DNA from: Methanofollis sp.
GTDB taxonomy: Archaea > Halobacteriota > Methanomicrobia > Methanomicrobiales > Methanofollaceae
Assembly: GCA_028696365.1 (NCBI GenBank)
Contig: JAQVHG010000003.1
Coordinates: forward strand, 1-30,890
DNA: 30,890 nt
Direction of reading: 5' to 3'
Shown here piece after piece: positions 1-7,322 of this stretch; within the stretch, counting starts at the first letter, position 1, and every line of letters begins with the position of its first letter. A program made the position numbers and the translations under genes. The notes beneath the pieces are model-generated. The model was not told where the DNA came from, ran no database searches, and saw nothing but the letters and a program-made list of their open reading frames with translations.

Positions 1-263
1 GCCGAGGGCCCGGCATGCGGGATCGAGACTGAGAGGTCCTCGGCCCCTGAGGTGGTCACCAGCCAGTCGGCCGTATGTCCGTTGCAGATCTGAGAGACCA
101 GGTCGGGGATCTCGTCGAGTTCCTCGAACTTCAGGTGCCGTGCGGCGTCCCGACAGAGGTCCTGGTCGCAGAAGTGGTCGACGGCATAGACCTCGTACCC
201 GGCACGGCGGGCCGACTGGACCACATGCCTGGTGGCGAAGCCGACCACGAGCACCCGTTTCAC
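1..263 (-). CDS. ATP-grasp family protein, N-terminal part (runs off the window)
   Basis: Only the first 87 or so codons are present; the rest lies left of base 1. The GTG start at 263-261 overlaps the TGA stop of the trm56 gene (GTGA), so the two are probably translationally coupled. The N-terminus reads as a Rossmann-like nucleotide-fold entry (KRVLVVGFATRHVVQSARRA) followed by YEVYAVDHFCDQD. That pattern is typical of the pre-ATP-grasp domain of archaeal carboxylate-amine ligase-like proteins (COG2232-type). No stop codon interrupts the visible frame. The substrate cannot be inferred, because the ATP-binding and catalytic parts are outside the window. The family call rests on the N-terminal pattern only. 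Confidence 0.6.
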   Translation of the reverse strand, partial: MKRVLVVGFATRHVVQSARRAGYEVYAVDHFCDQDLCRDAARHLKFEELDEIPDLVSQICNGHTADWLVTTSGAEDLSVSIPHAGPS

Positions 264-787
264 TGTTCGATCACCCGCTTGCCAGCCTCGCAGGGCTCGA
301 CACGGATCTTTGCTCCTTCAAACTTCTTCTCCATCTCCTGGCCCATGAAGAGCCTGTCCAGGAAGATGGCAAGGCTTGAGATCTCAGAATGGGGCTGGTT
401 GGTCACGGAGACATTGTAGTCGACCATCCCGTAGACGTCGCCCGGCACCTTCTCGGCGCCGACGATGATGAGCAGGTCCTCGGGCCGCTCCTGCACTGCG
501 GCGACGACCTCGCCGACCTCAAGCCCGTACATCGTGAGGTGAGCGACGATCCCGCCATTTTCTTTCCACCGCCTGATACACTGTTTCCACTTCACCTTGT
601 CCTCGATGAAGAACTCACCGCCCCAGCGTTCAACAACGTCCCTGACCGACCCGACGATCACCGGGTCTTCGCCCGCGAGGTACATCCCGTCAGCGCCGAG
701 GGCGCGGGCGGTGAGTCCGACATGGGTGGTTACCCGGTGGTCACGCTCAGGCCGGTGACCGAGCCTGAGGATGCATACTTTTCTCAT
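260..787 (-). CDS. trm56: tRNA (cytidine(56)-2'-O)-methyltransferase Trm56
   Basis: Predicted SAM-dependent SPOUT-class enzyme that 2'-O-methylates C56 in the T-loop of archaeal tRNAs. At 175 residues it has the usual length for the family. The N-terminus contains the signature RLGHRPERDHRVTTHVGLTA. The C-terminal half (about residues 115-150) carries the glycine-rich loop IIVGAEKVPGDVY and then VSVTNQPHSEISSLAIFLD, which fits the SPOUT trefoil-knot cofactor site and the TNQPHSE motif of Trm56. Its start overlaps the stop of the upstream 105-aa gene by four bases (ATGA), and its stop overlaps the GTG start of the ATP-grasp gene. This makes a three-gene minus-strand operon. The enzyme is essentially restricted to Archaea, which anchors the domain assignment of the window. 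Confidence 0.95.
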   Translation of the reverse strand: MRKVCILRLGHRPERDHRVTTHVGLTARALGADGMYLAGEDPVIVGSVRDVVERWGGEFFIEDKVKWKQCIRRWKENGGIVAHLTMYGLEVGEVVAAVQERPEDLLIIVGAEKVPGDVYGMVDYNVSVTNQPHSEISSLAIFLDRLFMGQEMEKKFEGAKIRVEPCEAGKRVIEQ

Positions 788-1101
788 GGTTTGTCACCGT
801 TCCGTGCAAAATCTGGTATCTTAATCACGCCGTTCTCGATCTCAAGCGGGATACCGGCGGCATGTTTCAACTGACATTTCAGAATCGATTCTTCAACCGA
901 AAGCGCCCGCACCTTCTCGCCGTCCCGCTCGATGATCATGTAGGAGACGAGCCGGTCGACCGACTCCTCGACGGCCGTCTTCTCCCCGCCGACATACTCT
1001 ATGAGAGCGGGAATGGTCGCGGCGTGGCCCCAGGCGATCGCATGGTAGACCATCCAGTCGAATTCTTCGGTTTTCACACCGTATTTTGTGCGTGATGCCA
1101 C
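784..1101 (-). CDS. Conserved hypothetical protein, possible winged-helix fold
   Basis: A 105-residue protein that I do not recognise by name. The GTG start at 1101 leads an operon with trm56, overlapping it by ATGA. The middle (about residues 27-65) has the spacing of a winged-helix domain: a helix (TIPALIEYV), a second helix (AVEESVDRLVSYM), then a wing-like beta-hairpin (IIERDGEKVRALS). A conserved-looking segment KCQLKHAAGIPLEIENGVIKIP follows. No metal-binding motif or membrane segment is visible. Only 36 bases separate it from the divergent gene at 1138, so both promoters must be compressed there. An AT-rich stretch (ATATACTTTAT) lies in that gap. A DNA-binding role is inference from predicted fold only. 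Confidence 0.7.
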   Translation of the reverse strand: MASRTKYGVKTEEFDWMVYHAIAWGHAATIPALIEYVGGEKTAVEESVDRLVSYMIIERDGEKVRALSVEESILKCQLKHAAGIPLEIENGVIKIPDFARNGDKP

Positions 1102-1137
1102 AATATACTTTATCCAAGAGAGATGAGGTGAGTGGGT

Positions 1138-1536
1138 ATGACTGATTACCCCACACTTGCAGAGATCGCCGACCGCCTGTTCGAGAAGGCCGACGAAGAC
1201 GACGACGCACTTGTCAGTCTTCTCGACACTCTCTCCGACGATGTGCGTCTCGAACTCCTCACCTCAGACCTCCTCAACGCATACCAGGCATACCTCTATT
1301 TTTTCAGGGAGGAACCAGGTGGTGAACTCCAGGCCGAGCGGCTCATGCTCACCCCTGCCTCTGAGACGCTCAGGGGGATCCTTTTCGATGAGGCCGACAT
1401 CTTCGAACTGATCTTTTCGGTCGGAGAAGACGGAGCCGGAATTGAGGTTTTCGACGGCGAGAAGACCTACAAACGCTTTACCGGGAAGGGAGCGCGGGAG
1501 CGGGCGAGAGAGTACGTCTTCGAAAACCTGGCCTGA
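1138..1536 (+). CDS. Small acidic hypothetical protein
   Basis: A 132-residue, strongly acidic protein with no family I can name. I chose the ATG at 1138 over the in-frame GTG at 1132 because GAGGTGA at 1125-1131 sits six bases upstream, a good archaeal ribosome binding site. The sequence looks mostly helical: an acidic N-terminal region (residues 1-35, with the run EDDD), a helix (NAYQAYLYFFREE) and a C-terminal beta-rich part ending in KRFTGKGARERAREYVFENL. There are no cysteines, signal peptide or membrane segment, so it is probably cytosolic. It is divergent from the Trm56 cluster, and its 3' side runs into a repeat-filled spacer. Confidence 0.75.
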   Translation: MTDYPTLAEIADRLFEKADEDDDALVSLLDTLSDDVRLELLTSDLLNAYQAYLYFFREEPGGELQAERLMLTPASETLRGILFDEADIFELIFSVGEDGAGIEVFDGEKTYKRFTGKGARERAREYVFENLA

Positions 1537-1625
1537 GGGTGAGAGGGGACGACTGGAGAGGGTCAAGAACACAGGTAGTCGGCCATCCTGAGGATATCTA
1601 CAGAGCCAGGTAATCAGGTATTATA

Positions 1626-1709
1626 GGCTCTGTAGAAGCCCTCTAGATCTCTCTCTCTGGCGGGGGAGTCACGCCTGCACCCATAAAGGGTGAGAGTTTC
1701 GACAGAGCC
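1626..1709. mobile_element. 84-bp MITE copy with perfect 8-bp target duplication
   Basis: The left end GGCTCTGTAGAAGCCCTC and right end GAGAGTTTCGACAGAGCC are near-perfect inverted repeats. The element is flanked by identical 8-bp direct repeats, GTATTATA at 1618-1625 and again at 1710-1717. The interior joins the left subterminal part of the 230-bp copies (CTCTCTGGCGGGGG) to their right subterminal part (GAGTCACGC). This copy therefore looks like an internal-deletion derivative that still moved. It has no coding capacity. Confidence 0.88.
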
Positions 1710-1852
1710 GTATTATAGAATTATTCCTCACGGCTCTCGCTGCCCGACAGGAGCCGGCATTTTCTCTTCAGAACCATCAAACGAATCTTCCTGGCTCTAT
1801 CTTCGTCCCAGAATTTCGGTGGAAACGAAGCGAGAGTGAGTTCAGGAAAATC

Positions 1853-2216
1853 GGCTCTGTAGAAAACCTCTTAATTACCATCTCTATGGGGGGGGCTTGC
1901 CGCCCCCCGGGCCCCCCTCCGGTGAAGATTGGCGGAGGATTGCGTCCAGTCTTCATGATCTTAACTCTATCTTCCCGTCCTCATTGCCATCCAGGTGACG
2001 AATGCATGGATGCGCGATGAAAAAGCTGGGATCTCTTCATTGTCATCCATCACTCTTCATCAGTGAGGATGAGGGCCGGAGAGTTTTGGGATGACCTCGA
2101 CAGGAAGATCTTCGATACTCTTGGGAGTCTGATCTATAGGGTGCGACTGAAAAAAGCATAAGAAGACAGGCGAGTTACACTCGTCCCTCACCGTCGATAA
2201 AAGCCTCTCGAAAGCC
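1853..2216. mobile_element. Longer copy of the same inverted-repeat element family
   Basis: The left end GGCTCTGTAGAAAACCTC is clear. The right end (about 2199-2216, GCCTCTCGAAAGCC) is degenerate but is preceded by the family's subterminal block GCGAGTTACACTCG. The flanking octamers GGAAAATC and GAAAAATT match at 6 of 8 positions, consistent with a decayed target duplication. The interior has the GC-rich hairpin GGGGGGGCTTGCCGCCCCCC and the conserved module at 1994-2098. It ends just before base 2225, so it supplies most of the DNA upstream of the MFS gene. Confidence 0.7.
1994..2098 (+). repeat. Conserved intergenic module X, copy 1
   Basis: A stretch of about 100 bases that also occurs at 4046-4151 (+), 11259-11358 (inverted) and 15444-15514 (+, truncated). 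Shared blocks are AATGCATGGATGCGCGATGA, CTGGGATCTCTTCAT and GAGAGTTTTGGGATGACCTC. The reading frame shifts between copies, so conservation is at the nucleotide level and not of an encoded peptide. Confidence 0.85.
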
Positions 2217-2290
2217 GAAAAATTATGTGTCCTCTCCCACCGCCCCTGTCGCGGCATTCATATCAGGGGAGAGACAATCTCTCACAGATT

Positions 2291-3700
2291 ATGCATACCC
2301 ATTTCCAGGAGGAGCGTGCAGCATCTAACCGGCGAAATATTCTCATCATCGCCACCGTCGCTTCGTTCCTCACCCCCTTCATGAGCTCGTCCATCAATAT
2401 CGCGCTCCCAGTCATCGGTGCAGAGTTTGCGGCAGACGCCGTCATGCTCGGCTGGGTCCAGACCGCCTTTCTTCTGGCCTCGGCGATCTTTCTCGTCCCC
2501 TTCGGGCGCCTCGCCGACATTAAGGGAATGAAAAAAGTATTCCTTACCGGAATCACCATCTTCACTATCTCGACGCTCATCTGCGGGCTCTCGCCTTCGG
2601 TAGAGGTTCTCATCGCCCTCAGGATGGTCCAGGGAGTTGGGACCGCCATGACTGCCGTGACCGCCGTCGCCGTACTCACCGCGGTCTTCCCGCCAGGCGA
2701 GCGGGGGCGGGTGCTCGGGATCAATGTGGCCGCGGTCTATACTGGCCTCTCAATGGGGCCGTTCCTCGGCGGGGTGCTGACCCACCACCTTGGGTGGCGG
2801 AGCATCTTCCTCACCGTCGTCCCGCTTGGCCTCCTTGCGATCTATCTCACTCTCCGAGCCAAAGGTGAGTGGTCGACCCCACGCCACGAACCCTTTGACC
2901 TCATCGGCTCGGCTGTCTATGGCGCAACCCTCCTTGCACTGATGTATGGTCTCACGCTCCTCCCCGATATGGTGGGCTTCTGGCTCATCGTCGCCGGTGC
3001 CCTCGGGCTCATCCTCTTTATCTGGTGGGAGTCGCACACCGAGAGCCCGGTCCTTCAGGTGCACCTCTTCTTTGAGAACCATATCTTCACCTTCTCCAAC
3101 CTCGCCGCCCTCATCAACTACAGCGCCACCTTTGCGGTGAGTTTCCTCCTCTCGCTGTATCTCCAGTTCAACCGCGGCCTCGACCCCCAGACCGCCGGGC
3201 TCATCCTCCTGGCCCAACCAGTTGTCCAGGCCCTCCTCTCACCAGCGTCGGGGCGCCTCTCCGACAGGATCGAGCCACGGGTCGTCGCTTCGACCGGGAT
3301 GGGGCTCTGTGCAGCGGGGCTCGCGATGCTTGCCTTCCTCACAGAGGAGACGTCCTTCCTGTACATCCTCCTCTCTCTCGTCGTCCTCGGGATCGGCTAC
3401 GCCCTCTTCTCCTCGCCGAACACAAATGCGATCATGAGTTCGGTAGAGAAGCAGTATTACGGGGTGGCCTCCGCAACCCTTGCCACTTCCAGGCAGGTTG
3501 GGATGATGCTCTCGATGGGGGTCGTGATGATGATCTTCTCGGTGATCATCGGGCGGGTGGAGATCACCCCAGCCGAGCACGCCCCCCTCCTTGCAAGCAC
3601 CACGCTGGCGTTCATGCTTTTTGCTGCCCTCTGTGTCGTTGGGATCTTCTTCTCCCTCGCACGGGGGCGGGTGCGAGAGGAGGAATTGCACCAGGCTTGA
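2291..3700 (+). CDS. MFS drug-efflux-type transporter (DHA2-like, probably 14 TM)
   Basis: Predicted proton-coupled exporter of the major facilitator superfamily, resembling EmrB/QacA-type permeases, in the cytoplasmic membrane. From the ATG at 2291 it is 469 residues. The first membrane segment begins after a short basic tail (NRRNILIIATVASFLTPF). Motif A appears as GRLADIKGMKKVF between helices 2 and 3, and an antiporter motif C-like stretch (GLSMGPFLGG) lies in helix 5. The length and count of hydrophobic stretches favour 14 helices. An alternative in-frame ATG at 2225 would add 22 proline-rich residues that look unlike the family, so I prefer 2291, although neither start has a convincing ribosome binding site. 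No regulator is adjacent and the substrate is unknown. Confidence 0.9.
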   Translation: MHTHFQEERAASNRRNILIIATVASFLTPFMSSSINIALPVIGAEFAADAVMLGWVQTAFLLASAIFLVPFGRLADIKGMKKVFLTGITIFTISTLICGLSPSVEVLIALRMVQGVGTAMTAVTAVAVLTAVFPPGERGRVLGINVAAVYTGLSMGPFLGGVLTHHLGWRSIFLTVVPLGLLAIYLTLRAKGEWSTPRHEPFDLIGSAVYGATLLALMYGLTLLPDMVGFWLIVAGALGLILFIWWESHTESPVLQVHLFFENHIFTFSNLAALINYSATFAVSFLLSLYLQFNRGLDPQTAGLILLAQPVVQALLSPASGRLSDRIEPRVVASTGMGLCAAGLAMLAFLTEETSFLYILLSLVVLGIGYALFSSPNTNAIMSSVEKQYYGVASATLATSRQVGMMLSMGVVMMIFSVIIGRVEITPAEHAPLLASTTLAFMLFAALCVVGIFFSLARGRVREEELHQA

Positions 3701-4194
3701 AGGGATGGAAGGTCCATGGAGATCTCTAAGTATCTGTAGGATCTCTTCCAACCTGGAGAAAAGATGTGCGTCTTCACCGCACTCCTCCTCTTATTCTCTT
3801 ATCGATCACGTCGGGGGATTTTACCACAGGAGATCAAAGATTCACCGCAGATCTCATATGCCCGACTTTCTGATTGATCTTCGAGGGATTCCCTGCCACA
3901 GAGAACGTTCAAGGGGAGCATATCCCAAACTCTCTAGGGGTGAAGATCTCCTCGAACTGAAGTGCTTCCTTCCTGAAATTCTCAACGCTCTCCTCGACCT
4001 GGGGGCGTGCCGCCCCCCGGGACCCCCCGACGTGGGCGAGGGGGAAGGCGACAAATGCATAGGTGCGCGATGAAAAAACTGGGATCTCTTCACTATCATC
4101 CATCGCCATCAATCAGTGAGGAGGAGGGCAGGAGAGTTTTGGGATGAACTCGGGGATTATCGTGGGTGCTCCCCGGGAATGTTCACGAAAAAAT
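3701..4194. other. Intergenic repeat-derived DNA without a gene
   Basis: No plausible gene. It holds diverged pieces of the repeat family: the GC-rich hairpin GGGGGCGTGCCGCCCCC near 4003-4019, module X copy 2 at 4046-4151, and scattered palindromic GATC-rich stretches. Clear terminal inverted repeats of its own are not recognisable, so this may be an old or broken composite abutting the better-preserved element at 4195. Confidence 0.6.
4046..4151 (+). repeat. Conserved intergenic module X, copy 2
   Basis: Second copy of the module seen at 1994-2098, with the same ordered blocks: GGCGACAAATGCATAGGTGC, AAAACTGGGATCTCTTCA, then GAGAGTTTTGGGATGAACTC. It ends about 43 bases before the inverted-repeat element at 4195. 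Confidence 0.85.
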
Positions 4195-4749
4195 GGCTCT
4201 GGAGAAACTTTTACTGTCCTTGAGCATGAGTGTGACCCTCCCGGCCTTCCCTCGCATCGTGTCAGGAGCTCAATGAAGATCAGAGATCTTCTGCTCCCTG
4301 TGGTCGCACATCGAAAAGTTTCGTCTTCTCATCTTCGCTGACGCTCGTTTCCCCCGGCCCTCTGAGATCAGGATTAGGGCGGGAAGACAGAATAGATGTC
4401 CATGAAGAGGGTACTATCGTCCTCGACCTCTCGTGGCGTGGGGGTTTGGGGGGCAGCTAAGACCCCCGCATAGATAGCCTCTAGAGGTATTCCACAAAGT
4501 CAGTCTTTGAAAATTCCCAGGGCGAAGATGTGGGAGGGTGATTGATGCGCCACCTTTCTCTCTCTAGTCTACATGGCCTATGACACTATGGTGGAGAGCG
4601 GCACGTTCCCCGGTCCTCCCATGTAAGGATAGAATTGAGGGGCGCAACACCCTCTTCATGTTCGTCCATTGTGCTTTCCCAGCCCAAAGATGGGGGAAGG
4701 TGGGGGAGTCACGTTCACACCTAGAAGTGGCGAGAGTTTCTCCAGAGTC
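4195..4749. mobile_element. 555-bp composite inverted-repeat element with 7/8 target duplication
   Basis: The left end GGCTCTGGAGAAAC and right end GTTTCTCCAGAGTC are inverted repeats that share the variant CTGGAGAAAC, where other copies have CTGTAGAAAC. The flanks GAAAAAAT (4187-4194) and GAAAAAAA (4750-4757) match at 7 of 8. The two halves carry the family's internal block in opposite orientations (GGGAAGACAGAATAGATG near 4381 against its complement near 4655-4680). The element therefore looks like two copies head to head. It has no coding capacity, and its right flank touches the 3' end of the APC permease gene. Confidence 0.78.
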
Positions 4750-4757
4750 GAAAAAAA

Positions 4758-6059
4758 TTATTCGACCGGGAGGGTGGTCTTTACCTTGAAGCCCCTCGTG
4801 ATGAAGGCGAGATACACGATCCCGATGATCACCCAGATAAACCCGATCTCTTTTGCGAAGATATCGAGACTGTACCAGATCGCCCCGGTGAGGAGGAACC
4901 CGATCGCCGGGACGACGGCCATCTTCGGTGTCCCCTCGATCGAGATGTAGCGGTAGGCGAGCGAGAGGTGCAGGAGCATGAAGGTCGTCAGCGCCCCAAA
5001 GTTGACCAGAGACGAGAGGTCCTGGAGGGTCAGCACATAGAGGAGCGCACCGGTGATGGTGGCGACGACGACGATCGAGATGTAGGGCGTCTTGTACTTC
5101 GGATGGAGCTTTGCAAAGATAGCCGGGATATGCCCCTGGCGTCCCATCGAGAAGAGGACGCGGGAGACGCTGGCCTGGGCGACGAGACAGTTGCCGACCC
5201 CCCAGGCGATGACCGTGCCGAGCATGCAGAGGATCTGGAGCCAGTCCCCACCGGTCTCCTGCGCGATGAAGAAGAAGGCGACGTCAGGGTCATCGAAGGC
5301 GGCGCCAGGATGGATCACCGCACCGAAGTAGGTGAGCGAGATGAAGAAGAAGGCGACGAGCGGGATGACGATGAGAGCCGCCTTGCTCACGACTTTGCGC
5401 GCCTCGACCGTCTCTTCGGCCAGGGTGGTCATCATGTCGAATCCAAGGAAACTGAGCACCGCCACCGAGGCGCCAGAGAGGACGGCCCCCACGCTGAAGG
5501 TCTCGGGGTTATAGAAGGGCGCAAGCGTGAACGAGAGCGTCGGGTCGGTGAGGATCCGCATGGCGGCGGTGACGACGAAGATCACAAAGACGGCGATCTC
5601 GAAGAAGAAGAGCCCCATCGTCACCTTTGCGGCCCGCTTGATCCCCATGATGTTGAGGATCGTTGCCGGGATGAGGAAGACCAGGGCCCAGAGATAGAAC
5701 GGGAGACCTGTCGCTGCTTCGATCCAGAGGGCCGAGACTAGGATGACCAGGCCCGGGATGAGGATATAGTCGAGGAGGAGCGCCCATCCTGCGAGGAAAC
5801 CGATATGCGACCCTAAACTCTCACGCACATAGGCGTAGGCCGACCCCGCCTCAGGGAACCGGTAGGCGCACTGGCCATAGGCCCAGGCCGTGAAGGACAT
5901 GACGATCGCCGCAAGGAGGTAGACGAGCGGGACATGTCCGTCTGAGAGGACGGCCACGATCCCGTAAATCCCCATCGGGGCGATGGGCACCATGGCGATG
6001 AGGGCGAAGGCGACGAGGTCACGCAGTCGCAGGACGCGCTCAAGTTGAGGTTCTGCCAT
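4758..6059 (-). CDS. APC superfamily amino acid or amine permease
   Basis: Predicted secondary transporter of the amino acid-polyamine-organocation superfamily, 433 residues with about 12 membrane segments. I chose the ATG at 6059 because GGAGAG lies just upstream and the N-terminus (MAEPQLERVLRLRDLVAF) then enters helix 1 in the usual way. A GTG at 6074 overlapping the previous stop is an alternative. Helix 1 contains APMGIYG, matching the unwound substrate-binding glycine segment of APC proteins. Helices 2 and 3 carry PEAGSAYAYVRE and FLAGWALLLDY, both typical of the family. It follows the acetamidase/formamidase-like gene with almost no gap, so the two are likely cotranscribed. The permease may bring in an amide or related nitrogen compound; the substrate is inference. 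Confidence 0.9.
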   Translation of the reverse strand: MAEPQLERVLRLRDLVAFALIAMVPIAPMGIYGIVAVLSDGHVPLVYLLAAIVMSFTAWAYGQCAYRFPEAGSAYAYVRESLGSHIGFLAGWALLLDYILIPGLVILVSALWIEAATGLPFYLWALVFLIPATILNIMGIKRAAKVTMGLFFFEIAVFVIFVVTAAMRILTDPTLSFTLAPFYNPETFSVGAVLSGASVAVLSFLGFDMMTTLAEETVEARKVVSKAALIVIPLVAFFFISLTYFGAVIHPGAAFDDPDVAFFFIAQETGGDWLQILCMLGTVIAWGVGNCLVAQASVSRVLFSMGRQGHIPAIFAKLHPKYKTPYISIVVVATITGALLYVLTLQDLSSLVNFGALTTFMLLHLSLAYRYISIEGTPKMAVVPAIGFLLTGAIWYSLDIFAKEIGFIWVIIGIVYLAFITRGFKVKTTLPVE

Positions 6060-6070
6060 TTCTCTCCGCC

Positions 6071-6991
6071 TCACGCGTCATGGTGCATTGCTTCAAGGAG
6101 CGCGGTGATCGTCATCACGCTCTTTGGGATGCGGACCCTGATCGTCTTTCTCGGGTTGACGAGCTGGCTCACCCCGGCGTCGGCAACGAGGCTTGCAAGC
6201 ATGTAGGCGTCTTCCCAGGAGAGTTCGTTGGCCTTTGCAAGGGCACGGACCGCGTAAGCGAACCCTTCTTCAAAGGCGTGTGCCAGGTCTTCGTCTGAGA
6301 CCAGGATAGAGAAGGCGTCGTCGGTCTCAAGCACCGGCCAGGCAGGGGCACGCCCCTTGCAGAGGCCGACTCTCACGGTGACCTCGGCCGGCACCTCGCA
6401 GGCGGCGACACAGGCTTCGCCGTCGCCCATGACCGCGTGGACGTCGCCGAGGGCGAGGAGTCCGCCGTCATGGAAGACCGGGAGGTAGAGGGTCGCGCCG
6501 GCACCGATGAGCGTGGTGTCCAGGTTGCCGCCATGACGTCCTGGGTTGCCGCACGAGGTCTCCTCGTCGCAGGCGACCCCGATGACCCCGATCATCGGCC
6601 TGGCCGGGAGCGTGATCTCGCCGAAGTGGACTGATCCTTCCTTGACCTGGCAGATCCGTGTCGTCGACTTTTTGGTCTCTGCACCGAGGATGCCGGCGTC
6701 AGGGATGGTGACGATGGTTCCGCGTGTCTCTGGCACGATCTCGAGGACCTTGACCTGGAGGGCGTCGCCGCGTACCGCCCCGTCGACAGCGACCGGACCT
6801 GTGGCCGGGTTGATCCGCGAGAAGTCGATCCCGGTGACGCACTGGTCTTCAGTGGTGATCTGGTTGGAAAAACAGTCTAATGTGGTAAAAGCGATGAGAG
6901 CCCCGGGTTCGGCCTTCTCCACTGCAGAGTTGGAAGGACCGAAGGCGAAGATGCATCTGTCATCACTGATATGATGATGTGAGCACTGCAT
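6071..6991 (-). CDS. Acetamidase/formamidase family amidohydrolase
   Basis: Predicted cytosolic hydrolase releasing ammonia from short-chain amides such as formamide or acetamide; 306 residues, a normal length for the family. Recognisable segments are CGNPGRHGGNLDTT (about residues 146-160), equivalent to the conserved HGGN(M/L)D motif, and LGDVHAVMGDGE, equivalent to the GD(L/V)HAxxGDGE motif near the active site. The start at 6991 is backed by CAGGAGA nine bases upstream. A TATA-like box lies about 72 bases upstream of the start. The stop sits within the leader of the APC permease gene, so amide uptake and hydrolysis are plausibly coupled as a nitrogen-scavenging unit. The exact amide is not resolvable from sequence. 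Confidence 0.92.
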   Translation of the reverse strand: MQCSHHHISDDRCIFAFGPSNSAVEKAEPGALIAFTTLDCFSNQITTEDQCVTGIDFSRINPATGPVAVDGAVRGDALQVKVLEIVPETRGTIVTIPDAGILGAETKKSTTRICQVKEGSVHFGEITLPARPMIGVIGVACDEETSCGNPGRHGGNLDTTLIGAGATLYLPVFHDGGLLALGDVHAVMGDGEACVAACEVPAEVTVRVGLCKGRAPAWPVLETDDAFSILVSDEDLAHAFEEGFAYAVRALAKANELSWEDAYMLASLVADAGVSQLVNPRKTIRVRIPKSVMTITALLEAMHHDA

Positions 6992-7061
6992 TGTTCTGAA
7001 GTCTCCTGGCAGTCCATCGCGTGGGGATGAAATACCAAAGTGTGTGGTTTGCGCCGATGCC

Positions 7062-7069
7062 GGATATAG
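7062..7069 (-). promoter_or_regulatory. TATA-like box for the amidase-permease pair
   Basis: On the minus strand this reads CTATATCC. It would place a transcription start near 7040, giving a leader of about 50 bases that carries the CAGGAGA ribosome binding site of the amidase gene. Prediction from motif and spacing only. Confidence 0.45.
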
Positions 7070-7211
7070 GATCTGCTTTATTTCTCGATTTCTGAAGAGA
7101 GGATCAGGGGAGATGTGGTTCTGGGCATAAATTTCCTGGTTATTGAGATGTCCTCCATTTTTGGTCGGGATATATTGAATATTTCCAGATATATTGGGCA
7201 GGGTTCTATGT

Positions 7212-7292
7212 GATCCTGGTCTCCCTTAATTGTCCAGGATCCCGGTACCGGCGCGAATTATGCTCTTTTACGAGAGGAGGCGCCGGCACCGG
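7212..7292 (-). terminator. Two tandem hairpins after the ABC operon
   Basis: Two inverted repeats lie just downstream of the ABC ATPase stop on the minus strand. The first has 13-base arms 7242-7254 (CCGGTACCGGCGC) and 7280-7292 (GCGCCGGCACCGG), pairing at 12 of 13 around a 25-base loop. The second has perfect 8-base arms GATCCTGG (7212-7219) and CCAGGATC (7234-7241). Their position suits transcript termination or 3'-end protection of the uptake operon. No long U-tract follows the hairpins. Function is inference. Confidence 0.55.
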
Positions 7293-7322
7293 AGTGGAGG
7301 AAGGGAGGGCGCGCAAAAGATC

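Noticed and set aside
1590..1607. A lone right-type end, GAGGATATCTACAGAGCC
   Set aside because: It matches the element's right end well, but no left partner lies before the stop of the gene at 1138-1536. It could be a solo remnant, so I did not call an element.
3729..3745. Possible left element end around TATCTGTAGGATCTC
   Set aside because: Only about 10 of 15 positions agree with the consensus and the expected subterminal block does not follow. Too weak to call.
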